Below are positions 12,201-23,152 of a DNA stretch of 64,000 nucleotides, in pieces. The position numbers and the translations under genes are program-made. Below the pieces are notes generated by a model. It was not told where the DNA came from, ran no database searches, and was given only the letters and a program-made list of their open reading frames with translations. How positions within the stretch are numbered: position 1 is the first letter of the stretch; each line of letters starts with the position of its first letter. The stretch is from assembly GCF_964204645.1 (NCBI RefSeq), contig NC_134025.1, positions 9,739,001 through 9,803,000 of the forward strand. Reading direction: 5' to 3'. This stretch comes from Tubulanus polymorphus (taxonomy: Eukaryota; Nemertea; Palaeonemertea; Tubulaniformes; Tubulanidae).

Positions 12201-14418
12201 CATGGTAAGATTTCATATTCTAATTCTATTGATGATTTAATAGTAGTGATTAATATCAGGGTGAATTGACAACTTGGATAACACGCGTAATAACCATGTG
12301 CATGTAGAGGGTGGTCAGTTACAATAGAGACTACTTAGACTCCGATAACTGTTCAACTCAGATATTTTTGAAATGTATTTCTGATTCAATCTATGAAATA
12401 CTATCTAAATTGGACGATTATTCGTGGTCCAAAAGAGATTTGAGAATCAAGCAGAATCTACTTTTATTGCAATTATCATTTCTTTAATTCAGAAAAAATG
12501 ACTCAAGTTATATTCATTTTATTCATTCAGCATTTAATGAAGCGCATGCCTCAGTACCACCCTCCAGTTTACATAAAGCAGTTTGCGAAATTGCCACTGA
12601 CTATACAAAGAAAAAGAATGTGCTATCCATCAAACTACAAGATGGCTCTGAGTTTTACCTGGCTGCTGAGACTCAAACTGAGATGCTCGACTGGTCAAAA
12701 GCAATCCAAACAGCTGCAGGTATATAAGTTGTTGTCATTTCAATTTTCAATTTCGTCGCAATTCACTTTTATATTTGCATTACATGTTGTCATGGTTTAC
12801 ATCGCTTTCTGAAGTCAAGAATTTCAAAGAAACTTTCGTTTTGCCTATCTTGGTTGGTTTTTCTCATAGCGCAGTTCTTTGATGTGCTTGATGAGGTTGC
12901 CTATGTTAATTGCACTTATTTCTTTGTATGTTACATTGCCACTGGAAGGTTTCATGCTTCTAGAATCTAGTATTCAAGAAAGAGTACAGTAAAAGTTAAT
13001 AGTTGCGGCCAGATACTCGATCAACTGAGCCTTTTATAGACTAGTTTCAAAGTCAACTCTAAGTGTTTCTTATTTACATCATAGCTAACTATGCTGTATA
13101 ATGATGCAAATGCATAGAAGTAACTGAAAAGTCAGGAAATCAAGAATTTTCTTTGGGCTCAAGTTGATATTATCAGGCTTTTTGAAATACTCTTTCTCAA
13201 ATGCCTGCAGCTTCAAAACCTTCCAGTGAATAATTTTTCTGTTATGTTTATGATTGTTTCTTACGTGATTTGTGTTATAGCGCCACCCGTTGTTATAAAA
13301 AGACACGAGCACAAGACGACCATATCACCGCGTCTTCCATCGTCGGGTCCTCCCCCGGCAGCAGAAGACGACTCTTCATCTGACGAGGGAGAATTTTCAA
13401 CGGAGGGTTAGTCGTCCACTACTATCATTTCGTAAAATTTCATGTAAGGTTACTCCGTCATGGGGGAATTATTCCGTTCTCGCTTGATGGCAAAATATCA
13501 AGCTTTGTAGTTCGAAATAACAGCTCTAACTATGCTTCATGATGGCCGCAGTAGTAAGTAGATGTGCTGGATACTCACTGGTTTTCGTAGATCGCCACAA
13601 TTGTTAATGAGAATTAGGTAGCATAGTTTGCTATGATCTTGAAGCTAAGATGCTATCAATATCAAGTATCGGCAGTTGAAATCTATATGACTACCCACAG
13701 CAGGGTTCTTTCAGTAGCCCATTTGTTAATGAGAATTAGGTAGATAGAATAGTTTGCTATTATCATCTCAAAGCTAAGATGCTATCAATATCAAGTACTG
13801 GCAGTTGAAATCTATATGGCTTCTCAGAGTTCTCAGGGACAGCAGGGTTCTCTGAGTAGACCTAAATATGTTTCGTAAACACATTGAACATTGCATGTCT
13901 TTTTAGCTTGGCACTGGAGCAGGTTTTTATTTCCTTTTTCTGAGGGTGATGCAAATCATAAGCCTTTTTGTTAGAGGGGCATGTGTTCAAAAAAGGCATT
14001 TGGGATATTAAAAGACTACTAAGAATAGCACAGAACCTTGACATTTATAAAGATAAACCTATCCTCGTGATGCCATTTTATCGATTAAACAGGAAAATGC
14101 TTAAATTAACTCGGATTATTGAAATTCAAGTGCAATCTTTATAACGATGATCATCATATCAGGCATTGAAATTCTTATTGTTATTTTATGAGCCTCTTTT
14201 CTGCGTTATTTGCGTGTAATTAAATGCGGCGGGTGTGTTTTGATGTTTTAACAGGTGGACTGGTCGAGAAGAAAGAACGTCGTATCTCGTCATCCGGTAT
14301 CGATAGTGAAGAATACGCCGCGGCGATGGCTCGTAAAGATAAAAAAGATAAAGATAAAAAACATCATCACGGCATGTTCAAGTTCTTGAAGAAAAGAAAA
14401 GACCATGAACATGACTAA
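249..14418 (+). CDS. Beta-type spectrin, probably beta-heavy; 3' part of the gene (34 exons)
   Basis: Membrane-skeleton crosslinker that pairs with alpha-spectrin under the plasma membrane. Exons read by splice sites and frame: 249-388, 573-696, 779-925, 1008-1271, 1352-1482, 1713-1899, 1987-2187, 2267-2383, 2514-2627, 2721-2903, 3196-3341, 3422-3536, 3628-3738, 4123-4302, 4401-4604, 5071-5325, 5409-5594, 5668-5823, 5912-6103, 6187-6270, 6393-6511, 6604-6832, 6997-7118, 7203-7263, 7419-7520, 7663-7929, 8045-8308, 8390-8536, 8677-11186, 11296-11630, 11875-12204, 12531-12719, 13281-13406, 14255-14418. They sum to 8202 nt, one open frame of 2733 codons plus stop. Spectrin-repeat hallmarks recur about every 106 residues: a W near WI.EK in helix A, then DYG.D, KH..FE and L.W/LE. 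About 21 repeats precede a PH domain. Conventional beta-spectrin has 17 repeats in total, so beta-heavy (karst/SPTBN5-like) is inferred. The N-terminal CH domains and any SH3 lie off the window. The gene is the only long + strand locus here and no start codon is visible. Confidence 0.93.
2384..2513 (+). other. GC-AG intron in the spectrin gene
   Basis: The exon ends after the codons for KHK at 2383 and is followed by GCAAGT. The next exon starts at 2514 with AFE, restoring the conserved KH..FE motif of the spectrin repeat. No GT donor keeps the frame here, so this is read as a minor-class GC-AG intron with otherwise consensus donor bases. Confidence 0.8.
8677..11186 (+). other. Giant 2.5-kb spectrin exon: last ~7 repeats plus start of the charged linker
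   Basis: Single exon of the spectrin gene, acceptor after ...TTATAG and donor at GTAAGT. It encodes roughly seven spectrin repeats (to about 10914). The last includes the degenerate C-terminal partial repeat that in beta-spectrins pairs with the alpha chain. A stretch extremely rich in K/E/R follows (10915-11100), probably a single charged helix or disordered linker. All 28 upstream exons are 61-267 nt, so this exon is about ten times longer than its neighbours. The - strand open frames inside it are shadows. Confidence 0.9.
11875..12719 (+). other. Spectrin PH domain, coded by two exons
   Basis: Exons 11875-12204 and 12531-12719. The PH domain begins near 12070 with a FEGLLEKK-type first strand. 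It has a basic loop (SRKAVIRSWK), the CFFKDKH strand at the splice junction, then a KKKNVLSIKL strand and a final helix with the conserved tryptophan (MLDWSKAI). The second exon is only in frame when its first two bases complete the codon left by the previous exon. Family knowledge: spectrin PH domains bind inositol phospholipids and place the C-terminus at the membrane. The Pro-rich stretch at 11885-12000 is a low-complexity linker. Confidence 0.9.
13281..14418 (+). other. Spectrin C-terminal tail exons, with a possible short isoform
   Basis: Exon 13281-13406 encodes a Pro/Ser linker ending in an acidic cluster (DDSSSDEGE). Exon 14255-14418 encodes the final 53 residues, very rich in Lys, Asp and His, and ends at TGA/TAA-type stop 14416-14418. 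If the intron after 13406 is not removed, the frame adds one Gly and stops at 13409-13411. Retention or an alternative 3' end would therefore give a clean shorter tail without the basic segment. No acceptor other than 14254/14255 was evident. Confidence 0.8.
13601..13861. repeat. Two-copy tandem duplication in the last spectrin intron
   Basis: A segment of about 122-139 bp starting TTGTTAATGAGAATTAGGTA occurs at 13601-13722 and again from 13723, with shared blocks GCTAAGATGCTATCAATATC and GGCAGTTGAAATCTATATG. The second copy carries small insertions. No coding role is seen. Confidence 0.85.
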
Positions 14419-17400
14419 ATTTTACTAGTTTTTCACCTCATACACTCCCTTCCTTGATTTTATTACTTGTTTAAAGTTGTTTAAGTGGCCAACGATTGAA
14501 CTATTGACGCTGGAAAAATTCACCATTAGTCCCTTTTGGGTATTGTATCCCTGAATCTTTTATTCACAAATATTCACAGGTTAGTAATGTAGTATTGCAG
14601 TGAAAGCCAAATCTCTTTGAAGCCTTATGTATTAAAAAACCCAGTTCCAGTATTCAAATACAGTAGAACCCGCTTAATTTGGATCATTCGAGACAAACAA
14701 AATTCATCCGGTTGACGGGGAAATCGAAAATGTAAGTCTTTTTCTTGTATGTTAATGAACCAATGGACTGCGAATAATGCCCAGATTAGACCAAAATCCG
14801 GATTAAGTCGATCCTGATTTAGCGGGTTTGACTACTTAAATTAATGTTTGGCAAACAATTCTATATATGTTACACAGTTTAGGTAACTTACATGTTGATA
14901 GGCAAGTGTCGGTTTGTCATATTTGTGTAACTCTTCCATCTCTCGAAGAACTGCAGTACGTTAGATTTGTATGAAATGTGCGAAAATGATTTGCTCGCTT
15001 ACCGTATAAATCTCATGATAGCATCAATATTTATTTAACTATTGCCTTTCATTTAGAATTGTAAATTTTTCATGTAGATATATATTTACCTATGAGGTCA
15101 ACGTGCGATAATTTTTAGTAATTACGTAACGTATTTATCGAACTTTATAATAATAGATATGGAAAGGATGCCGCATCCAAGATCCTTTCGTATGCTTTCA
15201 TGCTCTAAGTATTTTATAATGTAAATGCATGTAGAATTTAAGGCCATTGCAAACGTATTTTTTGTCTTAGGTAGCGTTATTGTAGACGCCGTCGATCTAT
15301 GAGCTCAATACATAAAACATGAAATATTTTACTACTTCAGCTTGAGGTAGCTGTGTCAATCTATAATTACCAATGTTCTATTATCACGCGAACAACGAAA
15401 TTCAGCCACTCCGCTTGTTTTTACAGTCGAGTCTTCGTGAATGGTCTCGAGATTAGAGATCATAACATGATTCTTCACTGTGTGGACATGATATGTAACA
15501 TAAAAGGGTACAATTTACGATTTTCTATAGAGCGAAATACATTTAGATCCTGTTCCGTCTGATCGATTTTGAATCATTAATTTTGTCAAATTCATGATAA
15601 TTCATGAATGACAACACGGAACGGAGAAAGTGAATACCTACAATACGAAACGTGTGGACATCGTTTCTTAAGTTTTTGTGTATTGTCTTCGATGGTTAAA
15701 CGGTTTCATTTGTAGCTCATCATTCAAGTTAAACCCATTTGTTCATTGTTTTAGGGTGATGTGTATTTTAAAAACAAGTTGCAGTTGACTATTTGAAGAG
15801 TTTCTTTTTTTATTTTCTGCATTTGTATAAGAGTTGATCGTCTAAATACTCAATATTATCATTCCCGAGCCAACAAGCCAGAACTTCATAATTCCAGTAT
15901 GGTCTTTCAAAAAATACATATATAGTTATCTTTTCTATGAATTTTCCAAATGATTGACGTACTCAGAATGGTTACGTGTATTTCTTAATCACTCCCTCCA
16001 GAGAATGGTGCTTATAATCGTAAAAATGTCAAAATTTAGATTAGACTCTGCCGGCCTAATTCAGTTGAGTTGGATAGGGTCCTACATACCTCCACTGAGC
16101 TAAGAATTAAAATGGTTGGTCCCTGGTAAACGTATAGTTCTGTAAACTTAGGACTTCGGGTATTATTTTGTTTCGGTCACAATCAGTTGAAAAAGAAGTA
16201 CAATGTACGTGTATATAAATGAAAATACAGAGGGTCTATTTAGTAAACCGTCTGATGCATTCCATGCCAATAGAAAATGCGGGACCAACATTTTAGATGA
16301 TTTTATTTGTACGTTTATTACAGCTTCAGAGTAAAGGTGCTTTTTATGTAGGTAGTTACTGCATGGGCTGCTTAAATAGTCCATGGTTTGTGGGAGTATT
16401 GATACGTGTGAACACCTAAAGCGACAAAATACATGTACTTACATACACTATCCAAATATAGGGCGGCTTAAAAGTGATTTGTTATATGAAAAAATAACAC
16501 CCGAATGATAATCACAAGCCATTATTACGTACGCGTGGATGGCTATGGATTTAAGGTTTTGTTAAGATATAGTATATCAAATATTTGTATTTTTATTAGA
16601 ATTGAATCATTAAGTAAAATAAACAATATGTATGCTTTTAATCCAATCCAATTGCTGTCGTTGTTAATCGTCTCTTTAATAGAAAATCCATGCAGTAGTG
16701 TTTGAGGAGAAACCTCGTCTGCGATGTACCCGGTTGTCGACAACTATGCACTTCGGATTTCAGGACCGCGGTCAACACGAACCAAAAGGACTTCACATCA
16801 ACATCTACCATAGTCGGAATGTAGGCTCTTCGATTTCAATTAAAAATTCATTTGGTTATAAGGGACAGAATGATGAAAAATTGCTAAATATTGCCACGTA
16901 TTTGTTCCAGATTACGTAACATTTATGTCTGAATGAAGTTCAGGCAATGCCTAGTTCTGAAGGCGTCTCGATCGGACAACCCCTGTGGACTCCCGCGAAA
17001 TAACCAGTTTAGTTCGAAACCCAAATATCAAAGATATGCCTTGGTCAACGTCAAAGAACGGGCAAAGGCCGTTGTCGTCCCCTGATTTAATGATTGGTTT
17101 CGATGTAGGCCTATAAAGGAGCTATATTCTATACTAAAATGTGTTTTTTTCTGACGCCGTATAAAATCCGCATTTACATTGATATATTGATGACGACTAA
17201 GCGTTTATTTCAAGAGGTACTGTACACCACACTATTTACGTCATAATTTTGATGTTTCAATAAAACACTTACCATTAGGATCACATGAAAAATCATTGAA
17301 CAGAAAGTTGAATTGTGAAATTTCATTTAATTCTTCATGAAATTAATATGGTGTTATTCATTGTCGTCAATATTTAGCAATATACATTATATCCATTATT

Positions 17401-17573
17401 TTTCAGGGCGTCAATAAACTTTTAAGTTAGCTTTTCTTATTTCTGTTGTATGTTACAAAATTATCAACCACACAGATCAAATTGACACAAAATGTGTACT
17501 GGTACAGAATCTCCAAATACGGGCGGATGTTCTATCTAAAACAGCCCCTTATACAGTTGACTTCCCCAGAAAG
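14419..17573. other. Spectrin 3' UTR and intergenic DNA
   Basis: About 3.1 kb with no supported gene. It lies between the tail end of spectrin (+) and the 3' end of the first receptor (-), so the two genes converge. The early part is presumably spectrin 3' UTR. AATAAA-type hexamers occur near 16617 and 17254. A short TIR element sits at 14661-14834 and is listed separately. The short open frames here show no recognisable domain. Confidence 0.7.
14661..14834. mobile_element. Short pogo/Tigger-like MITE
   Basis: The element starts CAGTAGAACCCGCTTAAT after a TA dinucleotide. It ends with a near-complement containing AGCGGGTTTGACTA. About 174 bp, with no coding capacity. TIRs starting CAGTA or CAGTC followed by C/G-rich bases, with TA target duplication, are typical of pogo/Tigger-type elements. 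Three related TIR pairs occur further along at 41234, 43276 and 47229. Confidence 0.65.
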
Positions 17574-18608
17574 TTACTTAATTGTTTTTACTGTGAAACT
17601 GAACATTGCCCTAAGATGAAATTTGAAATAAGGTAGTCGTATTACATAAACTGGAAAATTTACAGTATAATTGAATATGTTGATGTATGTACATAACCAG
17701 TATAAGTCTAACAAGTTGTTCATGTCCTGATTGCTGACCAAATGTGGATTTTGTACAACGAAATATCCATATATCAATCCTGATACAAGTGGCAATGTAA
17801 ACAGTATGAAAATTGTTGAGACAACTATAAGCGTTACGCTGATGACTTTTTCTTGTCGTTTTATCGAAGTACTGCCGTCGTCGCCTTTCCATCGAGCGCT
17901 GAGCAACGCGTAGCAGATGAAGATGTTAACTATAAAAAGAATGAATGTTGGGACGAAATAATATCCAAATAGAGGGACCATAAACGTTATGGCATAGATA
18001 AGCTTTGGATTTATTGAGCGGTTCTCGGTACATACTAAAGTCTTACCTACTGTCGCGAATTCTGGAGCTACTTCGTACATGAAAATTTCGCGGATCTCCA
18101 AAAACGCCACGAATAAACTCAAGCCACTCAAAAATATCAATCGCGATCGCGTCTCTATTAGATGACGTTTTAGGAATAACGGAAATCTAATCACAATGAA
18201 TCGCTCAATGGTCATAGTCATCGTCACTAATGCCGAAAGCGATAAAGAGAATCCATTCAAGTAATAAGTGAATTTACAAGTGAAATTATTCAACCCAACT
18301 ACATCGAAAGCGTATCGGCGATTGGTTATAGATGATAGACCCCGATCAAACCAAAACAGAACATTGACAAAGATAATCAGCAAGTCGATGATTGCCAGGT
18401 AACATAGGTAGATGACGCCTGGTTTGGCGAAGTCGTGGTGTCGCGTAAAGACCATCACCGTCAAGATATTGCCTACCAAACCGAACAGCAGCACTGGCAA
18501 ATAAAGATAACGCTCAAAACATGTAGTGACTACGTGTACATAGTCAAGTCCATTAAAACGGTTGTCTACAATAGCAACCGCCACATCGGTCGTATTATTC
18601 ATAGTCAA
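17574..18608 (-). CDS. Class A GPCR, FMRFamide-receptor-like (receptor 1)
   Basis: Seven-transmembrane receptor of 344 residues in a single exon, probably for a neuropeptide. TM1 carries the GLVGN motif and TM2 the LAIIDLL motif. The TM3 cysteine (FTCKF) and an extracellular-loop-2 cysteine (LVCTENRS) are both present, so the standard disulfide can form. The DRY box is ERF (IERFIVIRFPL). TM7 has NFPVY instead of NPxxY, and TM6 lacks the CWxP tryptophan. The N-terminus has an N-glycosylation site (NNTT). The start is the first ATG of the open frame and places a short extracellular tail before TM1. It is the most distal member of the - strand receptor cluster. FMRFamide-like assignment is by overall pattern; the ligand is unknown. 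Confidence 0.9.
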   Translation of the reverse strand: MTMNNTTDVAVAIVDNRFNGLDYVHVVTTCFERYLYLPVLLFGLVGNILTVMVFTRHHDFAKPGVIYLCYLAIIDLLIIFVNVLFWFDRGLSSITNRRYAFDVVGLNNFTCKFTYYLNGFSLSLSALVTMTMTIERFIVIRFPLFLKRHLIETRSRLIFLSGLSLFVAFLEIREIFMYEVAPEFATVGKTLVCTENRSINPKLIYAITFMVPLFGYYFVPTFILFIVNIFICYALLSARWKGDDGSTSIKRQEKVISVTLIVVSTIFILFTLPLVSGLIYGYFVVQNPHLVSNQDMNNLLDLYWLCTYINIFNYTVNFPVYVIRLPYFKFHLRAMFSFTVKTIK

Positions 18609-19643
18609 AATCTATTTGACTATTCACAAAATGCCTTATTCAGATTCACAACACAGATTTATTAGATAATAACAATAGATAAGCACAGAAACTATCATAC
18701 ATATAAATACAGTTTATTCAAAACACGAAACAAATAATCAATTCAGTCTTGAATAGACTAATACATATTCTTCATTACATATCTGCAACAACCGTATCCT
18801 TGCAAAAACCTTATGTTATTCACTTTATCATAGATGCTTTAGACCGTTTTGTAATTTGAATACTGTCTATTTCGAGTTCATGCTATCCAACAGCAATTAT
18901 ACTATTCTGATATTTGAGATATATGCAGTCTTGTGAAAGTTCTATGTTAATCATTTTGACATTGATTGGCCACTTTGGTCAAAAGGGTATGTGGAATCTG
19001 GATCTCGATAATCTGGCGAGTTTAGGATCAAGATGAGAGTGGGAGTCGCATTCGATTAGCGAATACTGGACAAATATAATCTTTAAGGTTTTTAACGGAA
19101 AGAAAATTCATTGCCTAAAGAAGGTGACAACATTTCCTCATACGAATGCGTGATATGACACGGTTTTATTACGTATAATGATTATCGGTTTGGATAAATG
19201 TTGGTTGGTAATAAAGGAAGTATATGGTGGGTGGGATCATGGTAGCCATTCCGAACAGGAACGAACGAATGGTATATGCTTTGCCTTTGTTTATTTTTTG
19301 ATGATCAAATGATTGGAAATTGGTTGGTGCTTAAATCGTCTGTATTGGTCCCATGCGTTGACAACCTTCTAAATTTTCGTCAAAAATTTTTGCAATAACG
19401 TCCTGAAAAATGCCACCACACCACACCTCCAAAAATTAGTCTATATCTTTTAATGCAGATTGAATAGCCACAATTTTTTCAGAGTATTCATTCATCCAAT
19501 CAAATTGATGCCGGAATTGATGACGTAATATTGTAAACGGAGTTATAAGGGGAATCAACATACAACATTCTAAAACATTTCCAGTCGCTATAGAAGAAGC
19601 ACTAAATTCTCATAGATTTTTTGTCGAAGTACGTGTGTGTCTT
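18609..19643. other. Intergenic DNA between two receptors
   Basis: A+T-rich, about 1 kb. I see no gene, RNA or clear repeat in it. It must hold the promoter of receptor 1 (at its left end) and the 3' UTR of the next receptor (at its right end), both read on the - strand. Confidence 0.6.
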
Positions 19644-20592
19644 TCATAATTTTCGCGTTTTGCTAAAAGCTGTAAATGAAATGAGCCAGTCCGACAGTAT
19701 GCAACGCACTTCTTTATTGATAATGACATAGATGAGGAAGTTGACGCTATAGTTGACGTCCCACGCCATCCGAGTAAAGTTTTCGTAGACGAATTTAAAC
19801 CACATATGCGCAATCTGATGATCCTCGATTCTCGACATCGTCAATGTCGCGATGCAGTTTGGCAAAAGACAAATGGCGAAAACCGACGCGACGAGTATCA
19901 ACATTTTGGTGACTTTGTCGGAAGTGGTTTTCTGAAGATTTCTCAACTGGACGGAGTTGTTGTTGTCGGCCGGCATGCGCCGACGAGTTAAAACAATTAT
20001 GATAGTGATTGCGCATATGCACGTAATGAGAAGCGGCAGAATCGCGTGAAAAAATGATATGATCAGAAACGACACGAATTTTCCGTGGCGCGTCGCTACG
20101 CAGCCTCTGTCGGACTCGTAGTAGTAATTGAGGACGATGTTGAACGGGTTGACTAAAATTGCACTCGCTAATAACAACAGACTTACTACAGTTTTCGCCG
20201 TCTTTCGTGTGCATACACGTCTCGCCGTGAATGGATACAATACGACGATAAATCGTTCAATGGAGATAACCATTATCAACAAACTGCTGTATACGTTGCA
20301 CGTAAACATTATATAAATTGCTGAAATACAAGTCGATCTATTGTCAAAAGTTATTAAAACCGACTTACCAAACCAAGCGGCAAATAGGTTGACCAAAAAA
20401 GAAAGTCTCTGGAACAAATTAAGCATATCTGAGATCGAGAGTGCGGCGAGATAGACGCTGTAAGAATGTCGACGCATTTTACGTGAAACCATGACGAGAA
20501 AAGATATGGCATTGCCAATCAGTCCACTTACAACGACCACTGATAAAAAACACATGTGGAAGCATGCTTTCCACGGTACCGCGGCGAACGCT

Positions 20593-20880
20593 TATGGGCG
20601 GCCATTCCCGCCAAAAATCAGCGTTTCGTCTATTTGTCTGTACTTTGACAAAATGTCATAGTACACCGCCAAAATGTGTAAGCGTAACGTCAAATTGTGT
20701 AATGCGGCTAAATAACACAGGGGGGCGACACTGTACGGACAGTATTTTGCGGTATTTTTCTCGCTTTGCGATCATCTCAAGGTCGTCTCATTGAAATAAT
20801 TTTGCGAGTATCAAATCGACAAATCGTATCATATTCCCTAAACCCAATAAAATGAATTTATTATTACTTTATTAGTTAAC
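20593..20880. repeat. Left terminal inverted repeat of the foldback element
   Basis: About 288 bp, complementary to 21758-22047. The two arms share the blocks GGCGGCCATTCCCGCCAAAA, TAGTACACCGCCAAAATGTG and ATCGACAAATCGTATCATAT. Confidence 0.88.
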
Positions 20881-21757
20881 TCGGAACTCATAAACTCAAG
20901 ATGTCGTCTCAGGTATGGAGGCCATATATGGAAGCCCTGAGACGACACCTTGGGTTCATGAGTTCCCAAGTTCATAACTTCCAGAGTTTATGATATTTCT
21001 TCACCCAGCACTGGCAGTGGTTGTCTCCACCAGTGATGTCCGTCGCTCTACGATCCTAGTGTAACCAACTGTGGTACAACTGTGGTACATCAGACACTAA
21101 GATTCTTGGTGAAGATATTTCGAGTTTATTTGGGCATGTACAACACTATGAAATTATGCGAGAGAATCCTATTATAAGGATGTTAAATCCGATTACGTCA
21201 TGAATTAACTAAAAAAATGATGTCCAGCATCAACCAAGACTGGTTGACTGTGCCCAATTCTGCACTGGCAGTCATATGAAGTCGACCGGCAACCAGTCTA
21301 TCATCAGACATCAGCTTTCTTAATGGTTTATAGAAAATAAATAGATGTTTAAAAATTTCTCATAACGAGCGTTTGTTATCTTTTTCATCATTAAAACCTG
21401 AGCAGATTCATCGAGAGTCACCGGTTAATCGGAGTCACTCTTCTCTCTAGCCCGCGCACAGAAAATCCGAGCTACCTACCAGAGGAGGAACGGAGGCGCC
21501 CTTCAACATACCATTAATCGCTGGTTATTCAGTGTCGTCTGAGCCTGAGACCCGGGTCTTTGATAGAGCATCGTGTTTACATTCGACGTTTCGGTATCGC
21601 AGGCTTTTTTCATTAGACGAACTCATGAACTTGAGAACTCAGGAAGTTATGAACTCGGAACTCATGAACTCAAGATGTCGTCTCAGGGCTTCCATAGGTT
21701 TACGGCAAAGTATTTACTTCCGCTATTTTACCGTACATTATTACTATATATTATAGT

Positions 21758-22047
21758 ATTAACAAACTAAAGTAACAATAAAATCATTTTATTGGGTTTG
21801 GGGAATATGATACGATTTGTCGATTTGATACTCGCAAAATTATTTCAATAAAACGACCTTGAGATGATCGCAATGCGAGAAGATATACCGCAAAATACTG
21901 TCCGTACAGTGTCGCCCTCCTGTGTTATTTAGCCGCATTACACAATTTGACGTTACGCTAACACATTTTGGCGGTGTACTATGACATTTTGTCGAAGTAC
22001 AGAAAAATAGACGAAACGCTGATTTTTGGCGGGAATGGCCGCCCATA
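21758..22047. repeat. Right terminal inverted repeat of the foldback element
   Basis: Complement of 20593-20880 with a few percent mismatches. On the - strand the receptor reading frame runs into this arm and stops inside it at about 21840. Confidence 0.88.
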
Positions 22048-22133
22048 AACGCTATCGCGTCGTAAACGATGTAATCATAAAATAGAAGAGACTCTTTCTC
22101 CACAATCGTAGACGCGTTTTCGAACGAAGACAT

Positions 22134-23152
22134 GAGTTTACTAGCGCGTTTCAAATTTGGCGACCGCTGCGATGAAACTGAACGATAACAGAATTAGAAT
22201 GACACTAACAGATGAACTTTCTGTAAACCTTCGGTGAACCTTTGCGTGAAATGAAATTTAATCAAATCTAAAGGCTTATAAATAATAAAAAGACCGACTG
22301 CGCGCTTTAAATTGATTTTCATGTTAAGATTGATAAACCCCGGAAGAGCAACACACGAGGATATTACGACTGGGAAAATTCCATTCAGGCATCACTTAAC
22401 GTCGTGAATATGTGTGTGCATTTTTCGATCTTTCATTATGAAATTATATTCAAATGTTACTGTCATATGGTTTCGTATACTCTAATATTTTAAAAGGCTC
22501 ACTCTCGGCTCTGTCATTTTTTCACCAATATAATCATCTTGACTTTCTAAAAAAGGAATATAATGGCTTTTCCTTATTGGAGGTGTTCCTGGTTCCCGGT
22601 TGGAGCTAACTGGAATAAGTATAAGTTATTTCATATATACGATTCAAAGCCAAAACGACTTCTTTTTCAACCTCTTAAAAATTCAATTTGTAAAGATATT
22701 GAATAAAAGTTATTCCACCCTCGCATATAAAAAGCTGTGGCCTATTAATGTTTTTGTTTTACTTTGATCTTCTTTTTTTAAAGAAATTTTGATACTTATC
22801 TATTGAAATATTTTTAGCTTCGCGTAGACATATACAATGAGCACAGATAATAATTTCTATTAATACAGTATAGTACAGTGCAGTACAGGAACAAAAACAA
22901 AGCAACTTTGAAGTCAATACATTTTCATACGATGTTGAATATACAAGGACAGTTTAAAGATGAGTTTTTTTCTAGCAAAGATAGTTCGCATCGTAATTAG
23001 ATCGGAGATCTTTTGCAATCCAAATGCCGGATGGTATAGTACTGGTGTTATGCCGGCTGTACGAATCACCGACAGTGAACGCAGTGCAACGAGCCATACG
23101 CGACTTGTTTTAGATTGCCATGACGTCGTCGGCCTCCTCATTAATCTGCTAT
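22134..23152. other. Intergenic DNA between receptor 2 and the tandem array
   Basis: About 1 kb of A+T-rich DNA. The left end is the presumed promoter side of receptor 2. The right end is the downstream flank of array copy 1 and does not match the downstream flanks of copies 2-5, so the array's repeat unit ends at copy 1. Short open frames overlapping 22914-23190 are shadows. Confidence 0.6.

Larger units (their letters stand above)
20593..22047. mobile_element. 1455-bp foldback/TIR transposon inserted in the receptor 2 coding exon
   Basis: The ends are mirror images: TATGGGCGGCCATTCCCGCC at 20593 and its complement ending at 22047. The inverted repeats run about 290 bp (20593-20880 and 21758-22047) with scattered mismatches. 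The element is flanked by the 6-bp direct duplication AACGCT (20587-20592 and 22048-22053). The interior has further inverted blocks around TCATGAACTCAAGATGTCGT, and no transposase is visible, so it is non-autonomous. The superfamily is not identified. Confidence 0.9.
19644..22133 (-). pseudogene. Class A GPCR interrupted by a transposon (receptor 2)
   Basis: The body (20586-19644) encodes TM1 to TM7: a GLIGN motif in TM1, TM3 cysteine (STCISA), IERF in place of DRY, loop-2 cysteine (DRGC), CLLP in TM6 and VNFLIY for NPxxY. The open frame on its own would start inside TM1 (ATG at 20555). The missing N-terminus lies at 22133-22048, beyond a 1455-bp element: ATG at 22133, an NAS glycosylation site, and a YDYIVYDAIA-type pre-TM1 segment. 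Without the element and one 6-bp target copy, 86 + 943 nt give exactly 343 codons in frame, the normal length of this family. As sequenced, translation from 22133 runs into the element and stops. It is a disrupted allele or pseudogene unless the insert is spliced out. Confidence 0.88.

Noticed and set aside
19795-20214. 139-residue - strand open frame overlapping receptor 2
   Set aside because: It is another frame of the same strand as the GPCR, which has the transmembrane pattern; this one does not.
20593-22047. A perfect introner, an intron created by the transposon
   Set aside because: Using GT and AG in the two target copies would leave one extra base and shift the receptor frame, so clean splicing is not supported by the sequence.
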